Part shown: piece by piece, positions 34,161 through 44,078 of the stretch
Position numbering within the stretch: the stretch's first letter is position 1
How the letters are laid out: the number at the start of each line of letters is the position of its first letter
DNA from: Anastatus disparis
Lineage: Eukaryota; Arthropoda; Insecta; Hymenoptera; Eupelmidae
Direction of reading: 5' to 3'
Assembly (NCBI GenBank): GCA_017163975.1
Contig: JAFFSR010000033.1
Span: 1,010,501-1,074,500, forward strand
Length of the DNA stretch: 64,000 bases
The notes under the pieces: generated by a model
What the model was told of the DNA's origin: nothing
What the model saw: the letters and a program-made list of their open reading frames with translations, nothing else
Databases searched by the model: none
Program-made: the position numbers and the translations under genes

Positions 34161-35039
34161 CAGATTTAAAGAATTATGAAGGATAAACTTATATAGAAAA
34201 ATTGATATTTAATTAATCCTCTCAAATAAATATCCATTTAGCAGAAGCAACTCCAGAATCATAATCTACGAGAAAAAGTATATAAATTTTAAAGAATTTC
34301 GAAAAAAAAACTTTCATATCAAAAGTTGCAGTCGATATTTTTTTATTGAATCTACTAGTTTTATATTTTTCAAATAACATACATTGTTAATGTTTTATAA
34401 AAAAATTTTTTATTTAATTATTACACAATTATTTTTGCTTTCCTATGAAAAAACCATTGTAATCATAAATTCTTTTCTTTTCGTTAAATAAATTTTGTAT
34501 ATTAAGACACGAAGAATTAAAAATGTCTATATGTATACAGTACCGGGCAATAATTCTGAGCAGGTTATCAAATTTTAGCTCCGACTTTGAAAAAGCGTAT
34601 CTTCTTCAATTTTCATCCTAGAAAAAATTTAAACAAAGCATTTTAAAGTATTCTTTAAATGCTTTCTTTTTAATTTACTTACATTTTTTTAATGATATTT
34701 AAAAAAAAATAATCGCTTTGGCAATTTTGAAATTTTTTTCATTTTTGTATTTTTCTTCAATCAGCTGTAATTTTTTAAATAATTGAGCTAGAAAAAAATT
34801 GAAAAAAGATTTGGAAAGAGCTTAAAAAATGCTATTTGCAGCTATTTTTACAAAAATATCTTAATTACTTTTTGTCAAGTTTTAAGCATATAAAGTTATC
34901 GATCTAATACTTTTGCAGTTATAAAAAACACTTCAATAGCAGGTAGAAAATAATCGCTGGTGCAAAACTTTTGATTTGTATGATATAATTTTTGCAAAAT
35001 AAATCTTTTTGTTGTTTCATACTTTATTATGTTTTATTA

Positions 35040-35749
35040 TATTGGATTTTATTCTTTAAGAGGAGGCCGTATCATTCTGTCCTTGTCTAATCTAAATTTT
35101 CTTTATTATTAATAAATTAAATATTTTCATAGAAAAGTAAGACAACCGCCCAATAGAGCAAAAGACAAGCAAACGGTTCTTTTTTATGAAAAAATATGAA
35201 ATTTTAATTATTTTTCGAGTGAACTCTGAAACGGAAAAACAATCGAACTTGATTGAGTTGATTCAACTGTTTTTCCGTTTCAGACTTCACCCGAAAAATA
35301 ATCAAAATTTCATATTTTTTCATAAAAAAGAATCGTTTGCTTGTCTTTTGCTCTATTGGGCGGTTGTCTTACTTTTCTATGAAAATATTTAATTTATTAA
35401 TAATGAAGAAAACTTAGATTAGACAAGGACAGAACTATACGGCCGCCTCTTAAGGGGCGAGGTAATCAAAGATTAATAAGTAGAAACTGCAACAAATTAC
35501 ACACAAGCTTTATAGAAAGTATTTATTGTTCTACACACACTCCTTATAAAACACAGTCGTATTAAAGTTTAATAATGAAAAGAAGTTTGATTTGACTCAG
35601 ACACTGCTTGGAAAACCTCACGACGAGTCGCTTGACAAGCACACACTGGTCGACCGTCGCATATACAGAGAGAGAGAAGAAAAGAGGGCGCTTCTGTCCA
35701 CGACAGCCTTAACTAAATTTACACCTAAAATATGCGCACACTCTTAACA
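35040..35749 (-). repeat. 3' LTR of the copia element, interrupted by a MITE
   Basis: Same sequence as 42591-42906 but 394 bp longer. The excess equals the 390-bp MITE (35060-35449) plus one 4-bp TTAA copy exactly. The uninterrupted LTR has TCAA at the equivalent site. Confidence 0.93.
35060..35449. mobile_element. 390-bp TTAA-flanked hairpin MITE
   Basis: TTAA at 35056-35059 and 35450-35453 flank a near-perfect palindrome: GAGGAGGCCGTATCATTCTG against the complement of its right end (GAGGCGGCCGTATAGTTCTG). Almost the whole length pairs, with the fold centred near 35255. TTAA duplication suggests piggyBac-type mobilisation (inference). No coding capacity. Confidence 0.85.
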
Positions 35750-35760
35750 CTCCCTCCCGC
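35750..35760 (-). other. Polypurine tract of the copia element
   Basis: On the minus strand GCGGGAGGGAG lies immediately before the TGTTAAGAG start of the 3' LTR. This is the expected position for plus-strand DNA priming. Confidence 0.85.
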
Positions 35761-35883
35761 ATATTTTTAAAATAAATGAAAGGAAATTAAAAGAAAACCT
35801 CCGTCCGTCCATCACTCCCAATCACTTCTTCAAATTTTTACTTCCTGCAACAGAGAACCAGTTTATAGATTATATAAAACATA

Positions 35884-38800
35884 TTATATATTTAAGATTA
35901 ATTTCATCAATTTAGCGTGCAAATCGAACGATAAGGGCTTAGTCAATACATCCGCTATTTGTTCTTTCGAAGCCAACCAATTTACTTTAACCAGATCTCT
36001 CGTGACACATTCTCGAACGTAATGCTCATTGATCTCAGTCATGTGTCTCAATTTTCCTCCTCCTCCAGTTTTAACACTTGCTTCCGCAGCTCGATTATCG
36101 CACCATAAAGCCATGGGTGTGAACTCGTTCTTAAGGAATCTTTTTAAAGAGTTATACAAGGAAATCAGCTCCTGGCAGCAGTCGCTCATAGCTACGTATT
36201 CGGCCTGACAAGTTGATAGAGCAACATACTGCTGTTTCTTCGTTCTCCAAGCTACAGTGTCTCCATACAGCTTTATGACGTATCCACTCGTTGTCAGAGA
36301 TCCTTTACAATCTCCAAAACTCGCATCTGAAAATCCTTGTAAAGAGTCACCTTTACCAAAGTAATTTAAGCCTATATCTTTTGTGCCTTTCAGATATCTG
36401 AAGACTCGCTCTAACATTTTCCATTCCTTTTCAGATGGGTTGATTTGATGTCGACTGAGAACATTAACTGCGTAAGCAATGTCTGGTCTGCAAGTGTTAG
36501 CCAAGTAGAGCAAAGTACCAACAGCCTCTCGATAAGGTCGATTTAAACTATTTTCTGTGTTTATAATTGTGTTCAAATCCTCGTTTTCCTCGTGATCTTT
36601 CCTATCTCTGTTGGCTACTTGATTTGTGACCATGGGTGTCCTTTGAGGATGTTCCTTATCAAATCCGAACTTAATCAGCATTTTATCAATGTATTTCTCT
36701 TGTTTGATACTCAGATTCTTCTCTTTTCGGTCTCTGTGTATCTCCAGTCCTAGAAATACTTTTGGTTCTCCAATGACCGTCATTTCAAACTCCTTCATTA
36801 AATTTTGCTTTATCTCGTTCAATTTTCCTATGTCGTTACTGACCAGCATCACATCGTCTACATAAAGCACAAGAATCAAAAGTCTGTTGTTTTCGCACCA
36901 AGTAAATAGACATGGCTCATCGTCGTAGGCCTTTAAATTAAGTTTGAGAGCAGTAGCACGAAATCTTTCATTCCAGCACTTGGGACTGACTTTCAGTCCG
37001 TATAAAGCCTTTTCAAGTTTGCACACCTTGTCTCGTCTCGTTTCTGCTGTGCAGTTTACTCCATCAGGTATCTCCATGTAGACTTCGTTGTTGAGAATGC
37101 CATTCAAGAACGCTGTTTTAACATCCATTTGACAGATGTCCATATTGAATCGATTTGCGATGGCTAGCACAGATCTGATTAAAGGCAGACGTGAAACTGG
37201 TGCGTATGTTTCCTGCAAGTCATAAACGTTCCTATCTTTAAAGCCTCTGATAACAAGCCTAGCTTTGTATTTAGTGTTACCATCTGGGTCCTCCTTTTTC
37301 CTCAGAACCCATCTGGAATCAATGATGTTGGGTTTCTTGCCATTTCTCGTCTCTGGTCTATCAACTGTTCTCCAAACGTTGTTTTTATGCATGGAATTTA
37401 ATTCGTCCTCGATAGCCTCCTTCCATCGTTGTTTATCAGTTGATGACATGGCTTCTTGATACGTGGCAGGGTCTCCATTTAGTTTAGCAATCAAAGCTGT
37501 AGTAGTTTCTTCAGTTAAAGTTTCTTCATTAATGATATTTTCCTTCACTTTCCTTGGACGACCTCTTCCTCTTTTAGGCACTCCCTCCGTTCTCGTTGTC
37601 TGATTCTCCTTTTCATTCTCGAATTCAGTAAACCATGTATCACGATTTACCTCGCTGTCCATTGTCTCCCAGTTATTTAGTTCTCTACGTTTATACTTAT
37701 CAGCAAAGACTAGCTTCTCGTTGAACCTGACGTCTCGACTCTCGTAGAACTTTCCTTCTTCAGGTTTGAACACAACGTAGCCTGTTTCCTTGTATCCAAC
37801 CAAGACAGTTCTACTTCCAATACCTCGAAATTTAGGACCAGTTTTCCTTTGCACCTTCATGTAAGCTAGGCAGCCAAAACGTTTCAGTTGAGTGATGTCT
37901 ATCTTGTGATGAGGAGCAAATTTCTCTAACGGTGACATCATATCATTAGAAGCATGTGGCAATCTGTTATATGCGAACACAGCAGATCCCAGAGCCACAT
38001 CCCACATGTTTTCTGGCAGTCCTGAGTCGTAGATCATTACTCGTACTTTCCTTTGAATGGTTTGGTTGAATCTTTCGGCAACACCGTTATGTTGAGGTGT
38101 ATCAGGACAAGCCAGTTGATTCTCCGCTCCTAGTTTTTGCAGTACTTCCACGGTGTGTCCTCCTGTGTACTCGGTGCCTTGGTCTGTTCTGAGGTAACAA
38201 ACCTTAGCATCTTTTCCCAATAAATTTCGAGCACTCTTGACAAAAGATTCCAAGCATTGACCAGTTTCGTCCTTGGTTTTCATTGGGTATGCCATGGCCA
38301 GGCGGGAGTAGTCATCTATAAATACAGATATAAATCTGTATCCCTTTGGATAGGTACTTGGACTTATTACACCCATTACATCTGAGTGTATTATCTGGAG
38401 TGGTTCAGATGCTCGTTGTCTAGTCGAATTGAATGGTTGTCTGTTGAGCTTCGATATCATGCATACTTCGCAATCTAGTATGGATTCATCGAAGTTTGTC
38501 TCCTTTAAGTCCTTAATCTCCTTATATTTTCTTTGTAACTCCTTTAGATATTTAAGGGACGCGTGTCCCAGTCTAGCGTGCCAGATCATAGCTTTACTGT
38601 AGGGAGAAACAACCTCAGTAGTTTTTGAATGCTCCATATCCAAAACAATCTCATCAGTTTCTTCCATTTCCTCAGTATTATTTATAACTCTGTCTCGCAG
38701 AGTGTTATTGAAGTCTGAGATCCTTTTGGTCTTTGTTTGTTTCTCCTTATTTTCTTTTTCTTCTTTATTCTCCTTGTTACCCGTATCTTCTTCATCTGAC

Positions 38801-39243
38801 ATACTCCTCGTGATTACGTATGCCACAGTTTTGTTTGTTGCAGAATTTATATCGTCACTCCTTTCAATCGTCTCTAGTTCTACTATCCAATAAGGCTTTT
38901 GATATATTCCAGAAATAAATAATTCATTTGACATTGGATCATAGATATCTATCCTTTCGTTATCCAGATAGATGCTCAAGCCTTGATCAGCGAATTTTCG
39001 TAACGAAAGCAGATTATCTGACAATCTGTCTGCATACAATACATTATCCAACATAATTTTTCTGTTTTGACCTGTGGTACCTAGAACTACTCCTGCTCCC
39101 TCCGATTTTAAGTTTGCGCCGCTATCTTTATTTGCGCATTTAACCTCGCTGAAATTCTCGTTAAAAGTTTTGAATATTAATTTTGAATTAGTTAAATGCT
39201 GAGTTGCTCCGGAGTCAGCAAGAAATTGCGTGATATTATTCAA
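35884..39243 (-). CDS. pol: Copia Pol: protease, integrase, reverse transcriptase, RNase H
   Basis: Intact 1119-codon frame. Aspartic protease motif LADSGA (residues 8-13). The pre-integrase zinc finger has H222, H227, C258 and C261. The integrase catalytic triad is D288, D354 and E390, exactly the DD35E spacing. A basic AT-hook-like GRGRPRK lies at about 557-563. RT has QMDVKTAFLNG (703-713) and YVDD (792-795). RNase H has D971, E1013 and D1047, then HYVRE and LTKPL near the end. Protease-integrase-RT-RNase H order defines Ty1/copia. The frame opens with TTG at 39243, not ATG, and sits in the +1 frame relative to gag. Expression therefore needs a frameshift in the ~25-nt shared window, or a 1-nt indel has split a single gag-pol frame. 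Every catalytic residue I checked is present. Confidence 0.93.
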   Translation of the reverse strand: MNNITQFLADSGATQHLTNSKLIFKTFNENFSEVKCANKDSGANLKSEGAGVVLGTTGQNRKIMLDNVLYADRLSDNLLSLRKFADQGLSIYLDNERIDIYDPMSNELFISGIYQKPYWIVELETIERSDDINSATNKTVAYVITRSMSDEEDTGNKENKEEKENKEKQTKTKRISDFNNTLRDRVINNTEEMEETDEIVLDMEHSKTTEVVSPYSKAMIWHARLGHASLKYLKELQRKYKEIKDLKETNFDESILDCEVCMISKLNRQPFNSTRQRASEPLQIIHSDVMGVISPSTYPKGYRFISVFIDDYSRLAMAYPMKTKDETGQCLESFVKSARNLLGKDAKVCYLRTDQGTEYTGGHTVEVLQKLGAENQLACPDTPQHNGVAERFNQTIQRKVRVMIYDSGLPENMWDVALGSAVFAYNRLPHASNDMMSPLEKFAPHHKIDITQLKRFGCLAYMKVQRKTGPKFRGIGSRTVLVGYKETGYVVFKPEEGKFYESRDVRFNEKLVFADKYKRRELNNWETMDSEVNRDTWFTEFENEKENQTTRTEGVPKRGRGRPRKVKENIINEETLTEETTTALIAKLNGDPATYQEAMSSTDKQRWKEAIEDELNSMHKNNVWRTVDRPETRNGKKPNIIDSRWVLRKKEDPDGNTKYKARLVIRGFKDRNVYDLQETYAPVSRLPLIRSVLAIANRFNMDICQMDVKTAFLNGILNNEVYMEIPDGVNCTAETRRDKVCKLEKALYGLKVSPKCWNERFRATALKLNLKAYDDEPCLFTWCENNRLLILVLYVDDVMLVSNDIGKLNEIKQNLMKEFEMTVIGEPKVFLGLEIHRDRKEKNLSIKQEKYIDKMLIKFGFDKEHPQRTPMVTNQVANRDRKDHEENEDLNTIINTENSLNRPYREAVGTLLYLANTCRPDIAYAVNVLSRHQINPSEKEWKMLERVFRYLKGTKDIGLNYFGKGDSLQGFSDASFGDCKGSLTTSGYVIKLYGDTVAWRTKKQQYVALSTCQAEYVAMSDCCQELISLYNSLKRFLKNEFTPMALWCDNRAAEASVKTGGGGKLRHMTEINEHYVRECVTRDLVKVNWLASKEQIADVLTKPLSFDLHAKLMKLILNI

Positions 39244-41163
39244 AACCCCTATCGTTCGAATTTAGTCGCGCAATTTTACATGCACTTTCGACTTTTGTAT
39301 CGATTACTCGTTTTATCTCGTTTAGTCCCGAGCACTTACCGTTCTCTTTATGAGCTTCCTTCCCTTTACGAGACTCGTTACTCCTTTTCTTATTGTTATA
39401 TACTGACTTATTAGTATTATTGTGATGACTATTCTTTTCATGAAATTTAGTTCTTTTTGCTCGAGACTCGTCTCCGGTATTGTTAGTTTTTCTCTTAAAA
39501 CCACGTACGCGTCCGTAATGCCCGTCACCTCGAAATTTATTATTACTATTATTTCGAATTTCATACCTGTTATCTCCTCGTCTCTGCCTCCTTAGTGGGC
39601 AATTGTCACCAATGTGGTCCGCCATTTTGTTACACTCGTAACAAAGACGAAGGTTTCCACTGGGACACTCCTTACTCCAGTGGCCCGTTTTGTTGCACCT
39701 GTAACAGCGCACATCACTCGTGGCTGTCATAGCGGCAGCTCCTCCACTCGTACCTCCTTTCAGCTGATTCTGAATACTCTCCATCTGCAAAATGTACATT
39801 CTCAGTTTATCATAGTTTAAATCCTTTTCAGTTGTGGTTTTGTACATAAAATCAATATTTTGAATCTGAGGTACGTTTGCTACGATAGCATTAAAAAAGG
39901 CATCTCGTATATCTTCATCAGACAGAGATTTTACATCTGGTAGGTTGTTGTAATTCCTAACTAACTCGTCAAAACGATCTAGGAACGCGCTTGCTTTCTC
40001 CTTGTTCGGGTTATATTGCAGACCGTAAAGTTGTCGTTTGATTGTGGCCGTTGTTACATTTCGTTCTCGTAATTTTATCTCCTTAAGTCTGTTCAGCAAT
40101 TTTACCGGATCCTTAATGTCCACCACTTTACTATGATAATTCGTATCAATGTGGTTGATGATAATGTCTCGAACCCGAAATTTGTGTTTTTCTTTTACAC
40201 TCTCGTTTAGATCATCGTTTGGCTGTTTAGACTCATCAATCACGTACAAAAGATCGTTAGCTTGTAACTCGGATGTAAGATAGTCCATGAAATAATCCAT
40301 CTTCATTGATTCAGTCAATTGGTATTTGCGAAGAACGGATTTATTCATCAAACCAGCCTTCAAGGTTTCTTTTAACTCAATTGAGGAATAATTAGCTGAG
40401 TTATTTCCGCTCATCGCCTTCACTTCCTCTCTTACCATCCGAGATATTTCAGCTTTAGTTACTCGTTCTCCTTCGATCTCCGTAGAATTACAACAACCTT
40501 TATAGCAACGTTCTCGCTCGTTTTCACTCGAGCAGCTATTTGAATTGAAATCATGATCAACATTATAAACCTGAGTTCTGAGATGGTCAAACTCGTCATC
40601 CTGTTTTTCTCTCAGCTCCTTCAGGTCATTGCTGAACTTCTCCCTCGCCCAATCTCTGAACCTTCCTTCTCGTCTTGACATCGTTCTCTCGAAGGTGCCG
40701 AGTCGTTGCTCGTACTCTTCGAGTCGATGTTCGACTCTGTCGAACCTGGTTGAGAGAGCGGTCAGCTGATTCAAAATTTCTGTAAAATGGTTAGAGGTGA
40801 GATATTTATCTGGTATAAGACTTGTTTTATCTATTTCTCGTTCAAATTTAATTTTATCTCTGTTCAAAAATATTTTCTTAAGATTGAAATTGCAATTTGC
40901 AATACTTTTGATTTTTAGATTTTGTTTACCTCCCAATACCGACGCAGAAGTATCTTCTGCTCGTTCGTTGGTTGGTTCGACCTCGTTGAACTCGTCCTCC
41001 TTAGTTGCCTCCTTACCTCCAGATTTCTCCTCCACTCCATTGTCGCAGCTGCGTTTCTTTCCGCCTCGATAGTAAGGCATCAGCAATGGCATACCTCTCT
41101 CGTTTTCTTTGGCTATTTCTTTAGCCAAAGCCTCCAATTGCTCCTCAGTGACGAACTCCTTAT
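39236..41163 (-). CDS. gag: Copia Gag polyprotein (main exon)
   Basis: An open frame runs from the acceptor at about 41163 to the stop at 39236-39238. Counting from the TTG at 41137 it has 633 residues. Residues about 110-200 are charged and helical (a possible coiled coil with LTALSTRFDRVEHRLEEYE). The central part (about 250-450) is the UBN2-like capsid region, with the motif IKRQLYGLQY at about 366-375. Two zinc knuckles follow: CYRCNKTGHWSKEC (478-491, CX2CX4HX4C) and CYECNKMADHIGDNC (499-513, CX2CX5HX4C). The tail is basic and Asn/Lys/Arg-rich. It forms the virus-like particle and packages the RNA. No ATG opens the frame locally; the start probably comes from the exon at 42529-42586. It is intact, overlaps pol, and the next frame is +1. 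Confidence 0.85.
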
Positions 41164-42528
41164 CTATAAATCAGTTTTATAATAAATAGAAAATTCAACA
41201 TTACTGAACACAAGTAATATACGAATTTAAATATTAGTTCAATTTCTTTTCATCAGTGAGCTTTGACTAACTCAGATCAAATCAACATTTTGTTCCTTAT
41301 TTCGTTAAGTCTCTGACAGACAGAACACAAGTCGTATCAGAATCAAAACTTTAAGAAATTTTTTTTGTTTAGTACATTAAAATTGTCACTAGTTTACTTC
41401 GATGTGAGATACCGAACTCAAGTATTCACTCGCGAAGTTTTGACTAGTTTTGTAATTAATTATTTTGTAATAAATTATATTAAACTTCATTAAGTTTAAA
41501 TTCAATTGCATATATGTATATACATACATACATCTATGTATATATACACCTGTTTTCTCCTATACATATATACGTTCACATTCACACACTTGCATTTTCG
41601 TACGTATACTTGTATCATCACTCACACCTAAATCTTTTGCACTGATACATATATCCATACACGCGTACATACATACCTAGAGTGTATGAAACTCCAGACT
41701 CCGTCTCGAAGTATACTCGTTTCTCCTTTATAAGAACTCTCGTTTCCTCGTTGCCGTGCCTTTCCTTAAATCCAAAAGCTTCTTCTTGAGTTTTCAAGAA
41801 AAGAAGCAGATTTTTCCTTTCTGTACAGAATTCAAAGAAATTAACTTTTTTATATTGCGTATATATATAAATATAATTTCCTTTTTAATTTATTAATTTT
41901 AATAAATCTAGATTTATTTATTTTATTAATTTTGCTAATAGCTTTGTTGCTTTTACTTTCGATATATATGTTTTATATGCTACGGCGTCCCATAGTTTTC
42001 ATATAGCACATATATATACATGTCGTACTCGTATAGCCATATCATGTATCGCCATCTTTTATTCGCGTTCGCGTTCCTCGTTCCTCGTTTCTCGTACAAG
42101 CGCGGCATCGTTCTCGCGCGTGCTTGACGCCTCGCGCCATCTTTGCACTGTTCTTCTTTCTCTGTCTCTTTCTGTCTCTTTCCTAGATCGACGCAAATCC
42201 GCCATATTGATTTGCCTCGAAACAAAGAGTCCAGAAAGAACGCCAATCTCGAGAAAGAAAAACCCAACTGACATGTCAACTCCAATTTTAACGCGAACCT
42301 CGCTTTGCCAATAATCATTTCGATTCACATACATACACGCACATACACGTGTGTATGCATATCCACACATATACCGATGCACATGTGTGCCACGCTCATG
42401 GCTTTCTCCATTCCACGACACCGAGAAACGCGCACTAACCGTTTTTACGTTTTCTCGCAGCAAAACGAAATTCCTCCTCATCTTCCTTTCCCGTACATAA
42501 TGCATTTCATTTTCTTTTAATTTCTTAC
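41164..42528 (-). other. Copia leader / putative gag intron
   Basis: About 1.36 kb separate the primer-binding site from gag. It is AT-rich with TACATA/TATATG-type simple repeats (41510-41660) and has no conserved coding signal. Open frames on either strand (e.g. 41980-42318) are not protein-like. GT and AG sit at the ends as described for the gag exon. Confidence 0.5.
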
Positions 42529-42586
42529 CTCGCTCCATCTCCCCTGTTGCCGGGCCTTGCGCAGCTGAAGCTTGCTGGGCTTCCAT
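42529..42586 (-). CDS. Inferred first coding exon of copia gag
   Basis: A 58-nt open stretch starts with ATG inside the primer-binding site and ends at a consensus donor, GAG then GTAAGAAATT (GT at 42528-42527). A matching acceptor (TTTATAG) at 41165-41164 opens gag in the right phase: one base from this exon plus two from the next make the joining codon. In the unspliced sequence the gag frame has TGA at 41173-41171 with no ATG between it and the gag body; the first internal ATG is about 15 codons in. Spliced gag would therefore gain 19 N-terminal residues rich in Ala/Gln/Glu. The intron would be about 1.36 kb. This is inference from splice signals and frame, not transcript evidence. Confidence 0.5.
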
Positions 42587-42590
42587 AACC
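42574..42590 (-). other. Primer-binding site, internal initiator-tRNA-Met type
   Basis: Directly next to the 5' LTR the minus strand reads GGTTATGGAAGCCCAGC. It resembles the complement of the anticodon region of initiator tRNA-Met, as in copia elements that prime from an internal tRNA fragment. The match is imperfect (AA inserted between GGTTATGG and GCCCAGC). The ATG of the inferred gag start lies inside it (42586-42584). Confidence 0.75.
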
Positions 42591-42906
42591 TATTGGATTT
42601 TATTCTTCAAGGGGCGAGGTAATCAAAGATTAATAAGTAGAAACTGCAACAAATTACACACAAGCTTTATAGAAAGTATTTATTGTTCTACACACACTCC
42701 TTATAAAACACACTCGTATTAAAGTTTAATAATGAAAAGAAGTTTGATTTGACTCAGACACTGCTTGGAAAACCTCACGACGAGTCGCTTGACAAGCACA
42801 CACTGGTCGACCGTCGCATATACAGAGAGAGAGAAGAAAAGAGGGCGCTTCTGTCCACGACAGCCTTAACTAAATTTACACCTAAAATATGCGCACACTC
42901 TTAACA
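42591..42906 (-). repeat. 5' LTR of the copia element (316 bp)
   Basis: On the minus strand it begins TGTTAAGAGTGTGCGC and ends ATAAAATCCAATA, directly abutting the primer-binding site. Direct repeat of 35040-35749 without the MITE. Confidence 0.93.
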
Positions 42907-43337
42907 TATTATTTCACCAGCGATTATTTTCTACTTGCTACTCGTGTTTTTTACAACTGCAAAAGTATTAGATCGATAACTTTATATGCTTAAAACTTGA
43001 CAAAAAGTAATTAAGATATTTTTGTAAAAATAGCTGCAAATAGCATTTTTTGAGCTCTTTCCAAATCTTTTTTCAATTTTTTTCTAGCTCAATTATTTAA
43101 AAAACTATAGCTGGTTGAAGAAAAATGCAAAAATGGAAAAAATTTCAAAATTGCCAAAGCGACTATTTTTTTTTAAATATCGTTAAAAAAATGTAAGTAA
43201 GCTAAAAAGAAAGCATTTAAAGAATACTTTAAAATTCTTTTTTTTAATTTTTTCTAGGATGAAAAATGAAGAAGATACGCTTTTTCAAAGTCGGAGCAAA
43301 AATTTGATAACCTGCTCAGAATTATTGCCCGGTACTG

Positions 43338-44075
43338 TATGTATTCATCAAAGTAAGTTATTACTTAAAGCCTATCCATTGGATTTGAAGTCTTGTCAAA
43401 TTAATAGTATTGCAATAACTACAAAAATTATTACACTATAATTCTGTAATTTGATTACTCTACATGCAGAAGATTAGTTATATATAAGGAAACCGAATGT
43501 TCAAGACTTATATTTAATTTTGTCCAGTTATTAGAGGTGTCCATTTACCGACTAATTGACCCTATCAATGAAAAATTTTTTTCCCATTTCTTAGTTTATT
43601 TGTATGTATTTTGGTTCAAAGAAAACTGCCAACTACTTTGGCACTATGCTTTCACATAGAGCTTTTTAAGTTTAAAAAATTTTTTATTTCTTTTTTTTAA
43701 ATGTGATAGAAAACTATTGTATATTAAAGAATTTATAATACTCAAATAAGTTGTATATTTTTTTCAAACATCTAATAACGTTATGAAAAGTAACAATTAT
43801 ATTTATTATTTGAATTTAATGAAATTTTACGTAACTGATTGACGAAATTGATTCCATTCGAAAAATACTAATTAAATATTCTGAAATATACCTAAATAAA
43901 TATACTCAAAGTGATTCACATAATTTCAAAATTATTTATAATTTAACGTCTGTAAAATATTAATCATTATAGCTCTATTTGAATATTAAAGAAATAATTA
44001 ATTTTTCAATAAGATGTATACTTTAAAATCAGTAAAGTTTAAGATTATCAATCAAATATAACAGATTTTTAAATA
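43338..44075. other. AT-rich flank, no feature seen
   Basis: Between the right end of the MITE and the truncated LINE. No TIR, ORF or RNA gene recognised. Confidence 0.5.
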
Positions 44076-44078
44076 TTT

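Larger units (their letters stand above)
32037..34537. other. Non-coding stretch between LINE region and MITE
   Basis: No gene recognised. It holds a tRNA-like sequence (32691-32760), a small GAAAATTTCG/CGAAATTTTC palindrome near 32759-32787 and a minisatellite-like block (33918-34160). The rest is AT-rich. Confidence 0.4.
35040..42906 (-). mobile_element. Young Ty1/copia LTR retrotransposon, complete
   Basis: LTRs lie at 42591-42906 (5') and 35040-35749 (3', enlarged by a MITE), flanked by TATTA direct repeats (35035-35039 and 42907-42911). Minus-strand order is LTR, primer-binding site, ~1.4-kb leader, gag, pol (protease, integrase, RT, RNase H: the copia order), polypurine tract, LTR. Apart from the MITE, the LTRs differ at about two of 316 positions, so the insertion is recent. 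pol is intact. It is inserted in the loop region of the 34538-43337 MITE. Confidence 0.95.
34538..43337. mobile_element. TA-flanked foldback MITE split by a copia insertion
   Basis: CAGTACCGGGCAATAATTCT at 34538 pairs with its complement ending at 43337, and TA lies on both outer sides (34536-34537 and 43338-43339). The arms match for about 430 bp (34538-34973 and 42914-43337). Removing the copia element and its 5-bp duplication leaves a ~930-bp element with no ORF. TA duplication and CAGT-type ends suggest a Tc1/mariner-mobilised MITE (inference). Confidence 0.82.

Noticed and set aside
41500..41660. TATA/CATA repeats in the copia leader as a promoter
   Set aside because: They are extended simple repeats far from the LTR start; no specific promoter signal can be claimed.
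42059..42586. 175-codon minus-strand frame starting at the primer-binding site, read as a single protein
   Set aside because: Only its first 58 nt look meaningful; beyond the GTAAG donor the sequence is leader with simple repeats and no protein features.
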